This document shows positions 16,816-26,039 of a DNA stretch of 64,000 bases, piece after piece. The position numbers and the translations under genes are program-made. Position 1 is the stretch's first letter. Each line of letters begins with the position of its first letter. Below the pieces are notes generated by a model. It saw only the letters and a program-made list of their open reading frames with translations. It made no database searches and was not told the origin of the DNA. This stretch comes from Pelagihabitans sp947500445 (GTDB lineage Bacteria > Bacteroidota > Bacteroidia > Flavobacteriales > Flavobacteriaceae): contig NZ_JBNGOP010000005.1 of assembly GCF_050589625.1 (NCBI RefSeq), positions 1 to 64,000 on the forward strand, given 5' to 3'.

Positions 16816-18246
16816 ATGACAATCAAACGACTTTTTATTCCATTAGTGCTACTGATCACCGCATCGGGACTTTACGCGCAGCGCATCGTTTTTCCAGGTC
16901 AGGACCATCTTACCCCTTTCCTTAACGACCCTTCCAGGATTGGGGACGATGACCGTGTTTCGCTTACCGGCGCCTTGCAGGTGTCCGATTCGGAACGGAA
17001 ACAAACCACGCAATACATATTTGCACAGTTACCGGTGTATGATAACATTGCTTTTGGGGTAGACTTTTTTCAAGATCGTTTTGATTATTTTTCGTATTCC
17101 ACGGCAATGTTGAGCACTGCCATACGGTTTGACCTTGGTGCGGAGGACCATCACCTTAAATTAGGGCTGTCCGGAGGTGTCGAATCCAAACAACAGGAGC
17201 GTATCCCCCCGGGCCAAGTGCCCGACGATGTCGATTTTGTTCCCAATATCAATGGGTCGAACAGGGAATTTACCTTTCGCGGTGGGCTTCACTACAAAAT
17301 CAGAAATTTCATGATGGGCGGTTTTTATAATCGCCTGCCGATCCAAAGACTTCCTTTGGTGTCGGGGTCAGATCCTTTTTTGGCGTATCGTATAGAAGAG
17401 GGGTTCACGGCCTACGCGCAGTACGGTGTTTGGATTTCCACCACATCCCGTATCACCCCAATTTTTAGGTATCTCAGTTATTTGGACGATGCCATTTACG
17501 AAGGGGCACTTCGTTTTGATTATAAGAACAAGATACGGGCCAGTATTTCCTACAAAAATGAGTACAGTATCAATCCGGCACTCCAGGTATATCTTTTTGA
17601 TGCCCTGTACGTCGGGTATTCCTACGAGTCCGCTTTGGAAGAAAATGTTTTTGAAGATGTACATGCCTTGAGCCTGTCGTATCGTTTCAAGAAACGTGCG
17701 GGTGAAGACGGTCCAGAATGGGAGAAAAACGCTAGGGAAACCTCAAATAAAATCGCGGAAATAGCCCCGGAAAAAAAGAAAGCGCCAAAACCCAAGAAAA
17801 AGAAGGAAGAAACAATCGTACCGGATAAAAAAGAGACGCCCGCATTTGCGGTAGAGGAACCGAAAAAGGACCCTGTGGCACCAGTGGTAGCCAAGGGAAC
17901 TCCAAAAGTTACCGAAACAAAGCCCGAAACGGAAGTGGCGGTCGTTCCCGAACCGAAGAAGAAACGAACCCGTACCATAGACCGTACGGTAGATGAAAAT
18001 AGCAAGCTGTTAAAGCCAGGTTATTATGTGGTCATCGGTAGCTTTGCGAGTATGGCGGAAGCGGAAAAGGCCCAGGCCCGATTTAAGGAAAAAGAATACT
18101 ACACCATTATTGGAAAGAAAGGTATCGATAGCCGTTATTACCTGATTGTGGATACCGATACCGATAAAGTGGAGGCGGGCAAGCGATTGCGTGCGCACCA
18201 GCTGGATCGAAACTTTAGCAAGCCTTGGCTGCTCACCGTAGAGTAA
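16816..18246 (+). CDS. PorP/SprF-family outer membrane protein with SPOR domain
   Basis: 476 aa from the ATG at 16816; a GTG 21 bases upstream is possible, but the signal peptide (IKRLFIPLVLLITASGLYAQ) starts here. Residues about 20-300 are a PorP/SprF beta-barrel (FLNDPSRIGDDDRVSLTG near the start). A Lys/Pro/Glu-rich linker runs about 310-400. A C-terminal SPOR domain (YYVVIGSFASMAEAEKAQA to the end) binds denuded peptidoglycan glycans. The combination would anchor a type IX-linked barrel to the wall. It starts 24 bp after the DUF1501 gene, so it is the third gene of one operon. Confidence 0.87.
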   Translation: MTIKRLFIPLVLLITASGLYAQRIVFPGQDHLTPFLNDPSRIGDDDRVSLTGALQVSDSERKQTTQYIFAQLPVYDNIAFGVDFFQDRFDYFSYSTAMLSTAIRFDLGAEDHHLKLGLSGGVESKQQERIPPGQVPDDVDFVPNINGSNREFTFRGGLHYKIRNFMMGGFYNRLPIQRLPLVSGSDPFLAYRIEEGFTAYAQYGVWISTTSRITPIFRYLSYLDDAIYEGALRFDYKNKIRASISYKNEYSINPALQVYLFDALYVGYSYESALEENVFEDVHALSLSYRFKKRAGEDGPEWEKNARETSNKIAEIAPEKKKAPKPKKKKEETIVPDKKETPAFAVEEPKKDPVAPVVAKGTPKVTETKPETEVAVVPEPKKKRTRTIDRTVDENSKLLKPGYYVVIGSFASMAEAEKAQARFKEKEYYTIIGKKGIDSRYYLIVDTDTDKVEAGKRLRAHQLDRNFSKPWLLTVE

Positions 18247-18274
18247 CCGCTGCCGCTGTGTTTCGTATTGGAGG

Positions 18275-19585
18275 TCATTCTTTTTTCCGACCCTGCGCGC
18301 CGTTGGCGACGATGGTTTTGGCCAATGCCTTTAAATCGATTCCGATTACGGATTTGTTTACCGCTATCACCGTTTCCTTTAAATCGGTAGGCAGTTCATC
18401 ATAGCCGATTTTTGCGCCGAGGATCATTCCCGCCAGTGCGGCCACCGTATCGTTGTCCCTCCCGTAGTTGATAATAAACTGCATGGTCGCATTAAAATCG
18501 CCCTGCCCAAACTGGAGGGCGGTAATCAGTATTTGCCATATTTCACCGGCATGAAAGGCAATGGAGCGTTGCTCCTTCTCCAAAAAACGATAGACCATTT
18601 CCTGTTTCACCCATTGGCGATAGGTTCCGGGAAAACCATCGGGCATGTTGTAGTTTAAACTATCTTTTATGATAAGGGAATCGATCAACGGCATATTTTC
18701 TATGGCCAAAACGGTATTCATGGCCCCATTGGCGATACCTTGCGAGATACGGCCCACCAAGCGGCTGTCGTTATATCCGTAAGGGTCTACAAACGATACG
18801 GTGGCAATGATCGAATCCATAGCTGTTGTACGTAAGGCCATATGCGTCATCGATGCCACCAATCCGGAAATGTCTTTCGCGTACCCCAGGTCAAAAAGGG
18901 CGTGTTCATATCCTCTTTCATATGCCGTTTTTGGAGTGGCCGCTACCAATCCGAACATGGGCGTATACAATTGCCCTGCACAGGACATTTCGCCCCCATA
19001 AAACCGATTGAGGGCTTGTTGATAGGCTTCCGGTCCCGCTTCGTAGGCCATTGCTACCCGAGCCCACTCCTTTATCCATTCCATTCGTTTTATACGTTCG
19101 TCAAGAACATCGGTGCGGTCCATTGTTTCGGAGGCCGTCAAGGTTTTTACGATCGTTTTGTAACGGTCCCCGATAAAACGGGCGAACTGTTTTGGGTTCT
19201 GTTGCGCTTGGGGCCGGTCAAGATAGTGGGCCATTAGATGCTTCCATCGTGTATCGTCCGTAGTACCGCCACCGATAAGGTTATGGCCCCATGGGCCTTC
19301 CGGGGATTGGGTGCGTATCACCGGGTCGAGCCCTTGAACATATCCATATTTTAACCTGATATCGTTTCGATGCCACATTTCGGTAGGGGCGCCCATGGCA
19401 TCCCCGATGGCGGAGCCCACCAATGCCCCCAGCACGGCGTTGTAATAGGTACTGTCGGGAAGCACTAGCGAATCTTCTGAAAACCCTATTTTTTGGGGAC
19501 TGCCAAGGTCGATTTTTGCTTCTTTTTCCGAATGTCCGCAGGCGAACAGCAGGGTCACTATCAAAAGAAAAGATACCTTTTTCAT
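18275..19585 (-). CDS. ADP-ribosylglycohydrolase-family lipoprotein
   Basis: 436 aa. A lipoprotein signal MKKVSFLLIVTLLFAC puts the lipidated Cys at 16. The all-alpha DraG fold is marked by LGALVGSAIGDAMGAP, GGGTTDDTRW (two metal-binding Asp) and YGRDNDTVAALAGMILGA (DND, the second half of the dinuclear metal site). It should hydrolyse ADP-ribosyl or related glycosidic bonds, but export as a lipoprotein means the substrate is extracytoplasmic and unknown. The start overlaps the kinase-like gene stop by 4 bp. Confidence 0.9.
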   Translation of the reverse strand: MKKVSFLLIVTLLFACGHSEKEAKIDLGSPQKIGFSEDSLVLPDSTYYNAVLGALVGSAIGDAMGAPTEMWHRNDIRLKYGYVQGLDPVIRTQSPEGPWGHNLIGGGTTDDTRWKHLMAHYLDRPQAQQNPKQFARFIGDRYKTIVKTLTASETMDRTDVLDERIKRMEWIKEWARVAMAYEAGPEAYQQALNRFYGGEMSCAGQLYTPMFGLVAATPKTAYERGYEHALFDLGYAKDISGLVASMTHMALRTTAMDSIIATVSFVDPYGYNDSRLVGRISQGIANGAMNTVLAIENMPLIDSLIIKDSLNYNMPDGFPGTYRQWVKQEMVYRFLEKEQRSIAFHAGEIWQILITALQFGQGDFNATMQFIINYGRDNDTVAALAGMILGAKIGYDELPTDLKETVIAVNKSVIGIDLKALAKTIVANGAQGRKKE

Positions 19586-20553
19586 TGGAGTATCATTTTA
19601 TGGGCCAGTTCAAGAAGGCGTTCTTTTTCCGTTAAGGTACGTTTCATGGGCAGTTGTGCAAGTCCGATAATACGTCTCATGATCTCGATACCGGCCACTC
19701 TGCGCACCAGTGCAACATCGAGCTGCTTTGCATACTCGTTTAGAACAAGTTCCATAAGTGCTTGTTTTCCGAAGATCAGGATGCTATGGGCGACCATTAC
19801 CCCTACATCGAATTCGGGAAATCCAACAAAACTAAATTCCGGGTCGATAACATAGGGACGCTCTCCCTTGCGCATCCAACTTCCGGGATAATAGTCGCCA
19901 TGCAATAGTACCGTACCTTTTGCGAGGTATTTTGCTCCGATTTCTTTAATCGTTTTGGCGAGTTCGGTGTCCCTTTTAAACGGTTCGGAAAGAAGCTGTA
20001 ACCCGGGTTGAACGCTGTCCAGCGCAAAGCCGTTCTCTTCCAAAAATGGCAATACAAAAATATGCTGATGGTTGAGTTCCCGAAGTATGGTGTTGGCGGG
20101 AAAATCGTCGGCAACTTCTGTTTGATGGATTTTTGATAACAGCCGTGCCAATTCTCGAAAGAGTTGCAGGTCTCCATTGTGTTGGTCGTAGGAAGCGGTC
20201 ATGTCTTCACAATCGCCAAGGTCTTGGAGCATGATCAGGTAATCTTCCGGGGCGTACTGGAGTACTGTTGGAAAGTAGCGGGCCGTGGTGCCCTGTTGCA
20301 TGTTCCGGTAAAACAATTGTTCTACCGCGATACGTTCCAAAGGGGCTTGGATGTCTTGATACTTCTGTACAAAAGGTCGGGATTGTTTTAAAATAAAGGT
20401 CCTTTCGTTGGTGTGGACGCGCAATACCACGTTCATGTTTCCTTCTCCCGGCTTCGTGATACGGACTACTTTTTCCGCAGGACCGATCCATCGGTTATCC
20501 CACAGGTAGGCCGTTATGCTGTAGGGAGGGCTGTTGAGGTCGAATAGGTTCAA
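19582..20553 (-). CDS. Aminoglycoside phosphotransferase-fold kinase
   Basis: 323 aa kinase of the APH/choline-kinase fold. Residues 28-60 hold the nucleotide-binding lobe (GEGNMNVVLRV, then FILKQSRPF with the ATP-binding Lys). The catalytic loop is VLLHGDYYPGSWM and the metal-binding motif VIDPEF, with Brenner-type spacing as in methylthioribose kinase. The frame has only a TTG start at 20553 (an in-frame stop lies 7 codons upstream). Overlaps the ADP-ribosylglycohydrolase gene by 4 bp (co-transcribed). Substrate unknown; a small hydroxylated molecule is likely. Confidence 0.82.
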   Translation of the reverse strand: MNLFDLNSPPYSITAYLWDNRWIGPAEKVVRITKPGEGNMNVVLRVHTNERTFILKQSRPFVQKYQDIQAPLERIAVEQLFYRNMQQGTTARYFPTVLQYAPEDYLIMLQDLGDCEDMTASYDQHNGDLQLFRELARLLSKIHQTEVADDFPANTILRELNHQHIFVLPFLEENGFALDSVQPGLQLLSEPFKRDTELAKTIKEIGAKYLAKGTVLLHGDYYPGSWMRKGERPYVIDPEFSFVGFPEFDVGVMVAHSILIFGKQALMELVLNEYAKQLDVALVRRVAGIEIMRRIIGLAQLPMKRTLTEKERLLELAHKMILQ

Positions 20554-20676
20554 AAAGGAATGGTTGCAGGGTTATTGAAATGGCTACCGCGGTCACTTTA
20601 CCAAGGGGTCGTTGAAAAACCACCCTTTAATGCAAAGCCATCCTCATTGTAGCTCATAGCTAAATATACATTATTT

Positions 20677-21123
20677 TTAGAGGTCCAAGAGCCTTCTGTG
20701 GTAATTGATCTGTCCCAAATGATAGGTCAAATGCGTGGTCAGGTGCATCAAAAAATAGCCGGTCGTCATCGGTTTTTCAAATACGACCAACGGGTATTCC
20801 CGATCGAGTGCAGTTTCGTCCAATCGCTCTAAGGTTTCATCTACGGTATGCTTTAACGTCTTTATTTGCGCTAAAAGGTCGGTCGTTGAAACCGGTTTTC
20901 CATCAAATTCAAGCTCCCGCCGCCGCACATAGCCCGTATCCCCAAGTTCGGCCCCGATGAAGGCGTTCATATTGCCAAGAAGATGCTTGCAAAGCGTACC
21001 CCCCGAGTTGGAGATCTGTGCAGTTATTTCCCAAAGTTTTTTTTCATTTGTATAGGCGGCGATTTCTTGGTAAAGCCTATCCAAGTCTCTATTGAACAGT
21101 ATTTTTAAGGTGGTTTTTAACAT
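20677..21123 (-). CDS. DinB-family protein
   Basis: 148 aa four-helix bundle protein. Candidate metal-ligand histidines lie in TLCKHLLGNM (helix 2) and HLTTHLTYHLGQINYH (helix 4), the layout of DinB/YfiT-type thiol-transferase-like proteins. Cytosolic, no signal. Starts with ATG, stands alone between the kinase-like gene and the GIY-YIG element. The activity of most family members is not proven. Confidence 0.8.
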   Translation of the reverse strand: MLKTTLKILFNRDLDRLYQEIAAYTNEKKLWEITAQISNSGGTLCKHLLGNMNAFIGAELGDTGYVRRRELEFDGKPVSTTDLLAQIKTLKHTVDETLERLDETALDREYPLVVFEKPMTTGYFLMHLTTHLTYHLGQINYHRRLLDL

Positions 21124-21193
21124 GGCTATTTGACCCCGGTTTTCTTAAAATCTAACTAAAAAGAATAAATAGTTGGTTAAAGGTAGCATTCTT

Positions 21194-21266
21194 AAAACCA
21201 AAAAACCCCGCTTTTGCGGGGATTTCTTGTGGTACCTCCAGCCCCGACGCTTCGGGGGAACCAGGG
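21194..21266 (-). repeat. Duplicated tRNA-Phe 3' end with terminator hairpin
   Basis: Bases 21216-21241 are an exact 26-bp copy of 21582-21607, which is the 3' end of tRNA-Phe plus the stem of its terminator. The copy continues as GAACCAGGG (21258-21266), matching the tRNA T-stem (21613-21621), but the T-loop is replaced by a CCCCGA/TCGGGG hairpin. It lies directly after the stop codon of the GIY-YIG gene and looks like the second attachment-type repeat of an insertion in the tRNA gene. Confidence 0.85.
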
Positions 21267-21554
21267 CTATTTTTGTTTTTTTGATAAAATATCGTCCAAG
21301 ATCGTTGGATCGTTGCACACCTTTTCGATAAATTTTCTGCTCTTCATTCTTTTGATGAACCTTTCAAGGAAGACCGCGGGCCGTTTGGAACCGCATTCTT
21401 TGGACAACACAATTTTCCAGTCGTCCGCCGCTTTCGTAAACCCCTTTTTAAAATGGTGTTGGTTGTGCAGGCGCAGCCTATTATCAAGCTCCGGTGTTTC
21501 GCCGACGTAATATCTGTCGGCCTTTTTGCTGTAAAGGATATAAAGGTAATGCAT
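21267..21554 (-). CDS. GIY-YIG nuclease-family protein
   Basis: 95 aa single-domain nuclease from the ATG at 21554. The GIY-YIG signature is split as YLYILYSKKADRYYVGET (the Y-I and Y-V-G pair), followed by a catalytic Arg in DNRLRLHN and Glu in FLERFIKRMKSRKF. A longer frame exists, but its first 33 residues would be encoded by the tRNA-Phe 3' half and the terminator, so I rejected it. The gene lies on the tRNA strand, 41 bp downstream of it, with a duplicated tRNA end after it. Such free-standing UvrC-type nucleases are common beside RNA genes in Bacteroidota; role unproven. Confidence 0.9.
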   Translation of the reverse strand: MHYLYILYSKKADRYYVGETPELDNRLRLHNQHHFKKGFTKAADDWKIVLSKECGSKRPAVFLERFIKRMKSRKFIEKVCNDPTILDDILSKKQK

Positions 21555-21567
21555 CTCAAAAACCAAA

Positions 21568-21591
21568 AATCCCCGCGAAAAGCGGGGATTT
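21568..21591 (-). terminator. Terminator after tRNA-Phe
   Basis: On the minus strand AATCCCCGC/GCGGGGATT forms a 9-bp stem with a TTTTC-type loop, followed by TTTTTGG. It is 5 bp from the tRNA 3' end and separates it from the GIY-YIG gene. Confidence 0.8.
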
Positions 21592-21595
21592 CTTG

Positions 21596-21668
<73 letters not shown>

Positions 21669-21816
21669 TTACCATACTATATTTTCCTTCCACTTTCTAT
21701 TGCTTTTCGCGATACCTCCTTGAAAGGGGTGCAAATATAATTTCAAATTTGCGATATCCAAACAAAAAAGTAAAAAAAGCGGAGGGTGGTATTTTTCAAT
21801 TTATAATCTTTGCAGT

Positions 21817-22545
21817 ATGAATTTGATCATCGATGTGGGAAACACCCTGGTAAAGTACGCCGTTTTTAAACGGAACGAGCTCGTACATCGCCAAGAAACG
21901 CCCCTAGGGACAATCGTGGAAACGGTGAAAAAAATCTGTGAGGAACACCCAAGGATAGAATGGGCGATCTTGGCCAGTGTAAATGTCCTAGCACCTAAAA
22001 CGGTAACCTTGTTGTCCGTATACTGCCGGTTACATCAGTTGAGTCCCGCTACCAAAACCCCTTTTAAGAATTCCTATGCCACTCCCGGTACCTTGGGGGC
22101 CGACCGAGTGGCCTTGGCGACCGCTGCTTTTTACTACAACCCCAATGGGAACACATTGGTCGTGGATGCGGGGACCTGTGTTACCTATGATATGGTGAAC
22201 GACTACGGTGAATATTTGGGCGGGGCCATTTCACCCGGATTGCAAATGCGGTATCGTGCCTTGCATACCCAAACGGCGCGCTTGCCCTTGTTGGAGCCAA
22301 TGGAGATTCCCGATTTTATCGGTAACGCCACCGAGAATAGCATCCATAGCGGAGTTTTGAACGGACTTTGCCATGAAATAGATGGTTTCGTTTTACAGTA
22401 TAAAAGTCGTTTTTCAGATTTAACAGTAATTTTAACAGGCGGCAATGCTCAATTTTTGTCAAAACGATTAAAAAATACCATATTTGCGGATTCCAATTTT
22501 CTCCTATCCGGGTTGAATCATTTACTGGAATACAACAAGCATTAA
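21817..22545 (+). CDS. coaX: Type III pantothenate kinase
   Basis: 242 aa cytosolic kinase that phosphorylates pantothenate in the first step of coenzyme A synthesis. ASKHA-fold motifs: NLIIDVGNTLVKYAVF (phosphate 1), TPGTLGADRVALATAA, VVDAGTCVTYDMV (phosphate 2) and ILTGGNAQFL (adenosine). First gene of a tight plus-strand run; its stop codon directly touches the ATG of the next gene. Type III enzymes are the usual form in Flavobacteria. Confidence 0.95.
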   Translation: MNLIIDVGNTLVKYAVFKRNELVHRQETPLGTIVETVKKICEEHPRIEWAILASVNVLAPKTVTLLSVYCRLHQLSPATKTPFKNSYATPGTLGADRVALATAAFYYNPNGNTLVVDAGTCVTYDMVNDYGEYLGGAISPGLQMRYRALHTQTARLPLLEPMEIPDFIGNATENSIHSGVLNGLCHEIDGFVLQYKSRFSDLTVILTGGNAQFLSKRLKNTIFADSNFLLSGLNHLLEYNKH

Positions 22546-23829
22546 ATGGTAAAAAAAATTGTGATTGCTGTAGTATGTCTCGCAGCTACAGGACTTTGTG
22601 CGCAAAACGGCACGGTTTCCCCTTATTCCTTTTTTGGTATTGGCGACCCAAGATCTTTTGGTACCGTTGAAAATCAAATGATGGGTTCTTTAGGGGTGTA
22701 CGGTGACAGTATCCATATCAACTTACAGAACCCTGCGGCCTATAGCAAGTTAAAGGTCTCACTGAACGATGGCTTAGGGCTCGCGGTATATGCCGCGGGA
22801 ATATCCAACCGGCAAGTAGAAATAGAAAGTTTTACCGAAAGCGCACGCAGCGCTACCACTAATTTGGATTATCTGTCGCTAGGTTTTGGCTTGGGCAATG
22901 GTCTGGGTGTCGGTTTTGGTATCGCGCCCTACTCATCGGTGGGCTATAATCTCTTGACCGAAAGTAACGATGGTAGCGTACTCAACTTGTTTACGGGAGA
23001 AGGCGGGTTAAATCGGGTCTATCTATCCGTGGGATATGAGCTTTTTGAGAATTTCAGCATCGGTGCCACTTCGAATTTTAATTTTGGAAAGCTGGAAAGT
23101 CAGCGGGTACAGAGCATACAGGACGTTCAATTTGGAACTAGGGACGAACGGACCTCCAGGGTAAACGGATTGGACTTTAATTTTGCGGCCTACTACACGC
23201 CTAAGGTGAACGACAAACATCGGTTGTTCGTTTCCGCCAGAGTGAACACTCAGGCGAACCTAACTTCTGAAAATACTAGGCGATTAGGGTCCTTTTTAAG
23301 TTCGATAGACCAAGAGATTGAGGCTTTTGATGTGGATTTGGCAGCGGAAGGGCTGCTACGGACCGATTTGAAAATTCCCGCTACCACTACTATGGGTGTC
23401 GGTTACGGGGAAGATAAAAAATGGTTTTTGGGTGCGGAGTACAGTTTTCAGCAATTTGGTGATTTTTCCAACGAATTTTTAGATGTTGAAAACGTGGGCT
23501 ATAGCGATGCCAGTTCCATTTCGTTCGGGGGCTTTATCGTTCCCGATTACGACGCCTTTAACGGTTATTTGAAGCGGGTGACCTACCGTGCGGGAGTTCG
23601 TTATGATAAAACAGGTTTGGTCGTAAGCGATAGGGACATCAATAACTTTGGCATAACTTTTGGAGTTGGTCTACCGCTAGGGCGAGGGCAGTACTCCAAT
23701 TTGAACCTTGGTTTCGAACTGGGAAGAAGGGGTACTACCGCCAATGACCTGGTTGAAGAGAGTTATTTAAAAATCAATATCGGCTTCTCTTTCAACGACC
23801 TTTGGTTTCAGAAAAGAAAGATAAATTAA
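22546..23829 (+). CDS. Outer membrane beta-barrel protein of unknown function
   Basis: 427 aa. The signal peptide ends GLCAQ. The mature start TVSPYSFFGIGDP and then LQNPAAYSKL, followed by many alternating strands (LGFGLGNGLGVGFGIAPYSSVGY, ISFGGFIVPDY), suggest a FadL/OmpP1-like or related barrel. The C-terminus INIGFSFNDLWFQKRKIN has the aromatic strand of outer membrane proteins. It begins at the base after the coaX stop. Its constant place beside lptC-type genes hints at an envelope role, but no function is known to me. Confidence 0.72.
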   Translation: MVKKIVIAVVCLAATGLCAQNGTVSPYSFFGIGDPRSFGTVENQMMGSLGVYGDSIHINLQNPAAYSKLKVSLNDGLGLAVYAAGISNRQVEIESFTESARSATTNLDYLSLGFGLGNGLGVGFGIAPYSSVGYNLLTESNDGSVLNLFTGEGGLNRVYLSVGYELFENFSIGATSNFNFGKLESQRVQSIQDVQFGTRDERTSRVNGLDFNFAAYYTPKVNDKHRLFVSARVNTQANLTSENTRRLGSFLSSIDQEIEAFDVDLAAEGLLRTDLKIPATTTMGVGYGEDKKWFLGAEYSFQQFGDFSNEFLDVENVGYSDASSISFGGFIVPDYDAFNGYLKRVTYRAGVRYDKTGLVVSDRDINNFGITFGVGLPLGRGQYSNLNLGFELGRRGTTANDLVEESYLKINIGFSFNDLWFQKRKIN

Positions 23830-23865
23830 ATAAAATTATTACATTAACCATTTAAAACCGAACAG

Positions 23866-25236
23866 ATGAAAACGAAAATTTACTTCACGGCGATGTTAGT
23901 TTTGGGGATTATGGGCATCGGTAACGCTCAGGCAGCCAACGCGGAGTGTACTACAAACCTTTCCATATTCGTAGAACATGCCAAAGTCAAAAACTATGAT
24001 GCGGCGTATAAGCCATGGAAAATGGTATACGATGAATGTCCCGAATTAAACTGGGCGACCTTCGTTTACGGAGAACGTATTCTTAAGGACAAGATCAAAA
24101 AATCCAGTGGTGCCGAAAAAGAAGGTTTCATAACCGATTTTCTGGAATTGACCGACAATAGTATGAAGTACTTCCCTAAAAAAGCCAAAATGGCCGAAGG
24201 GGAAATCGATAAAGTACTCATGAAGTACGACAACAAAATGATTTCGACCAGTGAAATCTATGCTGCCTTGGATCATGCTTTTAAGGAAGATCGGGAAAAC
24301 TTCACCAACCCAAAGGCACTTTATCTTTATTTCTCCAGTCTTGTAGATTTGAACGCCACCGGTGAGAAAGAATTACAGGAAGTGTTCGATGTATACGATG
24401 ACGTTACCGAAAAGATCGAAGAAGAAAATAAAAAATTCACCGATCGGATTGCAAAATTGTTGCCGAAGGAAGAAGAGGGCACGTTGACCTCCAAAGAGAA
24501 AAAGCGGTTAAAGTCCTATAACAGCTACTCGGAAAACTACGGTAAGATCAGCGGTAGTATCGATACCAAATTAGGCCAATTGGCCGAGTGCGACAACCTT
24601 ATTCCGTTGTATCAGAAGAGCTTTGAAGAAAAGAAGGGCGACGTAAAGTGGGTAAAGCGAGCGGTGAGCCGAATGTTCCAAAAAGAATGTATCGACGACC
24701 CATTATTTGTAAAATTAGTTGAAGAGCAAAAGAACCTAGATCCATCTGCTGATATTTATTTGTATTTAGGACAACTTAAATTAAAATCAGGAGACACTAA
24801 AGGTGCGGTGGCCGACTTTAACAAGGCGTTGGAATTAGAAACCGATTCCTATAAAAAATCGAACATAGCTTACAAGGTAGCGACCATTTACCGAAGAGGC
24901 AGTAAATCTACGGCACGTTCTTATGCGCAAAAGGCGATAAATGCCAATGCGGCGAACGGAAAGGCGTATTTGTTGATCGCCAATTTATATGCTACCAGCG
25001 CCAATGCCTGTGGGAAAACATCCTTTGAAAAGCGCGCCATTTATTGGAAAGCGGCCGAAATGGCCAGAAAGGCCGGTAGGGTAGATCCCTCGTTGAGCGG
25101 TCGCGCCAGCACATCGGCTACAAGCTACGCCGCTAAGGCCCCTACCAAGGAAATGATTTTTACCGAAGGCATGGCAGGGAAGACCGTAACCTTCAGTTGT
25201 TGGGTAGGCGGCAGCGTAAAAGTGCCCAGTTTATAA
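23866..25236 (+). CDS. Exported tetratricopeptide repeat protein
   Basis: 456 aa with a signal peptide ending NAQAAN. Helical throughout; clear TPR-like units lie at about 300-370 (DIYLYLGQLKLKSGDTKGAV, then KVATIYRRGSKSTARSY, and YLLIANLYATSANACG). Middle part is highly charged and may be coiled coil (EEENKKFTDRIAKLLPKEEE). Lies 36 bp after the outer membrane protein gene and 1 bp before lptC. Likely a periplasmic assembly or scaffold protein, but partner unknown. Confidence 0.83.
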   Translation: MKTKIYFTAMLVLGIMGIGNAQAANAECTTNLSIFVEHAKVKNYDAAYKPWKMVYDECPELNWATFVYGERILKDKIKKSSGAEKEGFITDFLELTDNSMKYFPKKAKMAEGEIDKVLMKYDNKMISTSEIYAALDHAFKEDRENFTNPKALYLYFSSLVDLNATGEKELQEVFDVYDDVTEKIEEENKKFTDRIAKLLPKEEEGTLTSKEKKRLKSYNSYSENYGKISGSIDTKLGQLAECDNLIPLYQKSFEEKKGDVKWVKRAVSRMFQKECIDDPLFVKLVEEQKNLDPSADIYLYLGQLKLKSGDTKGAVADFNKALELETDSYKKSNIAYKVATIYRRGSKSTARSYAQKAINANAANGKAYLLIANLYATSANACGKTSFEKRAIYWKAAEMARKAGRVDPSLSGRASTSATSYAAKAPTKEMIFTEGMAGKTVTFSCWVGGSVKVPSL

Positions 25237-25237
25237 A

Positions 25238-25837
25238 ATGTCGAAAACAAAAACATATGTTAAAAGCATCGTCATAGGAATTATGGCGGTGCTTTTTTTT
25301 TCCTGTAAGGACAAATACGAGCGCGTAGGCGAAGAGGCCATTCCACAAGTGTTTCCGCAAGGGATCGCCGAAAATTTTGAGCTTACCTACACCGAAACCC
25401 TGGAAAGCCTTAAAATTGAGGATACCGATTCCTCAAAGGTAATCGCGGTATTGACCAGTCCCCTAAGTAAAAATTTTGACAATTTGGAGTTCCCTTACCG
25501 TACCTTTCCGGACGGATTAAAAGTGGTTCTTTTCGATAGCCAGGGAAATAGGAACACCATAGTATCGGACTACGGCATTATCTATGCCGCCACGAATATT
25601 ATCGATTTACAGGGAAACGTTGTGGTCATTACCCACGACGGTAAAAAACTGGAGGCGCCACAATTGTATTACGATCAGGACAACGAATGGATTTTTACCC
25701 AGGAAAAATTTACCTTTACCAATCCCGAGGATGGAACCATTATGGATGGGGAGGGAATGGATTTTAATAAGGACTTAAGTTTTTTCAACGCGCATAGGAC
25801 CTACGGGCTTATGACGATTAAAGAAGAGAAAGAATGA
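25238..25837 (+). CDS. lptC: LPS export periplasmic protein LptC
   Basis: 199 aa. One N-terminal hydrophobic segment ends FFSCKDKY, so it is lipoprotein-like rather than the transmembrane form of Proteobacteria. The OstA-like beta-jellyroll follows: FPQGIAENFELTYTETLE, then DYGIIYAATNIIDLQGNVV and GEGMDFNKDLSFFNAHR. LptC links the inner-membrane LptBFG exporter to the LptA bridge. Overlaps the next small gene by 4 bp (ATGA). Confidence 0.85.
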   Translation: MSKTKTYVKSIVIGIMAVLFFSCKDKYERVGEEAIPQVFPQGIAENFELTYTETLESLKIEDTDSSKVIAVLTSPLSKNFDNLEFPYRTFPDGLKVVLFDSQGNRNTIVSDYGIIYAATNIIDLQGNVVVITHDGKKLEAPQLYYDQDNEWIFTQEKFTFTNPEDGTIMDGEGMDFNKDLSFFNAHRTYGLMTIKEEKE

Positions 25838-26037
25838 TTAAAATTTTACGGTATACGGAATACGTTTATTTGGTGGTGGCGGTTTTTGCTGCCTATCGGG
25901 TATTTACCGATTGGAACATTGACCGCAATAATGCGTATCTCTTTTTGTTTTTTGCGGTGGTCTCCATCGGTATGTTTTTCTTTCGAAGAAGCTTCCGACA
26001 AAAATTTGAGCGACGTAATCGCGAAAACCAACAATAG
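25834..26037 (+). CDS. Small membrane protein (67 aa)
   Basis: Two predicted membrane helices (YVYLVVAVFAAYRVF and AYLFLFFAVVSIGMFFF) followed by a strongly basic tail (RRSFRQKFERRNRENQQ), consistent with a cytoplasmic C-terminus. Starts inside the lptC stop codon and ends two bases before the TTG of the transporter gene, so it is part of the same transcript. Family not recognised. Confidence 0.7.
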   Translation: MIKILRYTEYVYLVVAVFAAYRVFTDWNIDRNNAYLFLFFAVVSIGMFFFRRSFRQKFERRNRENQQ

Positions 26038-26039
26038 TT

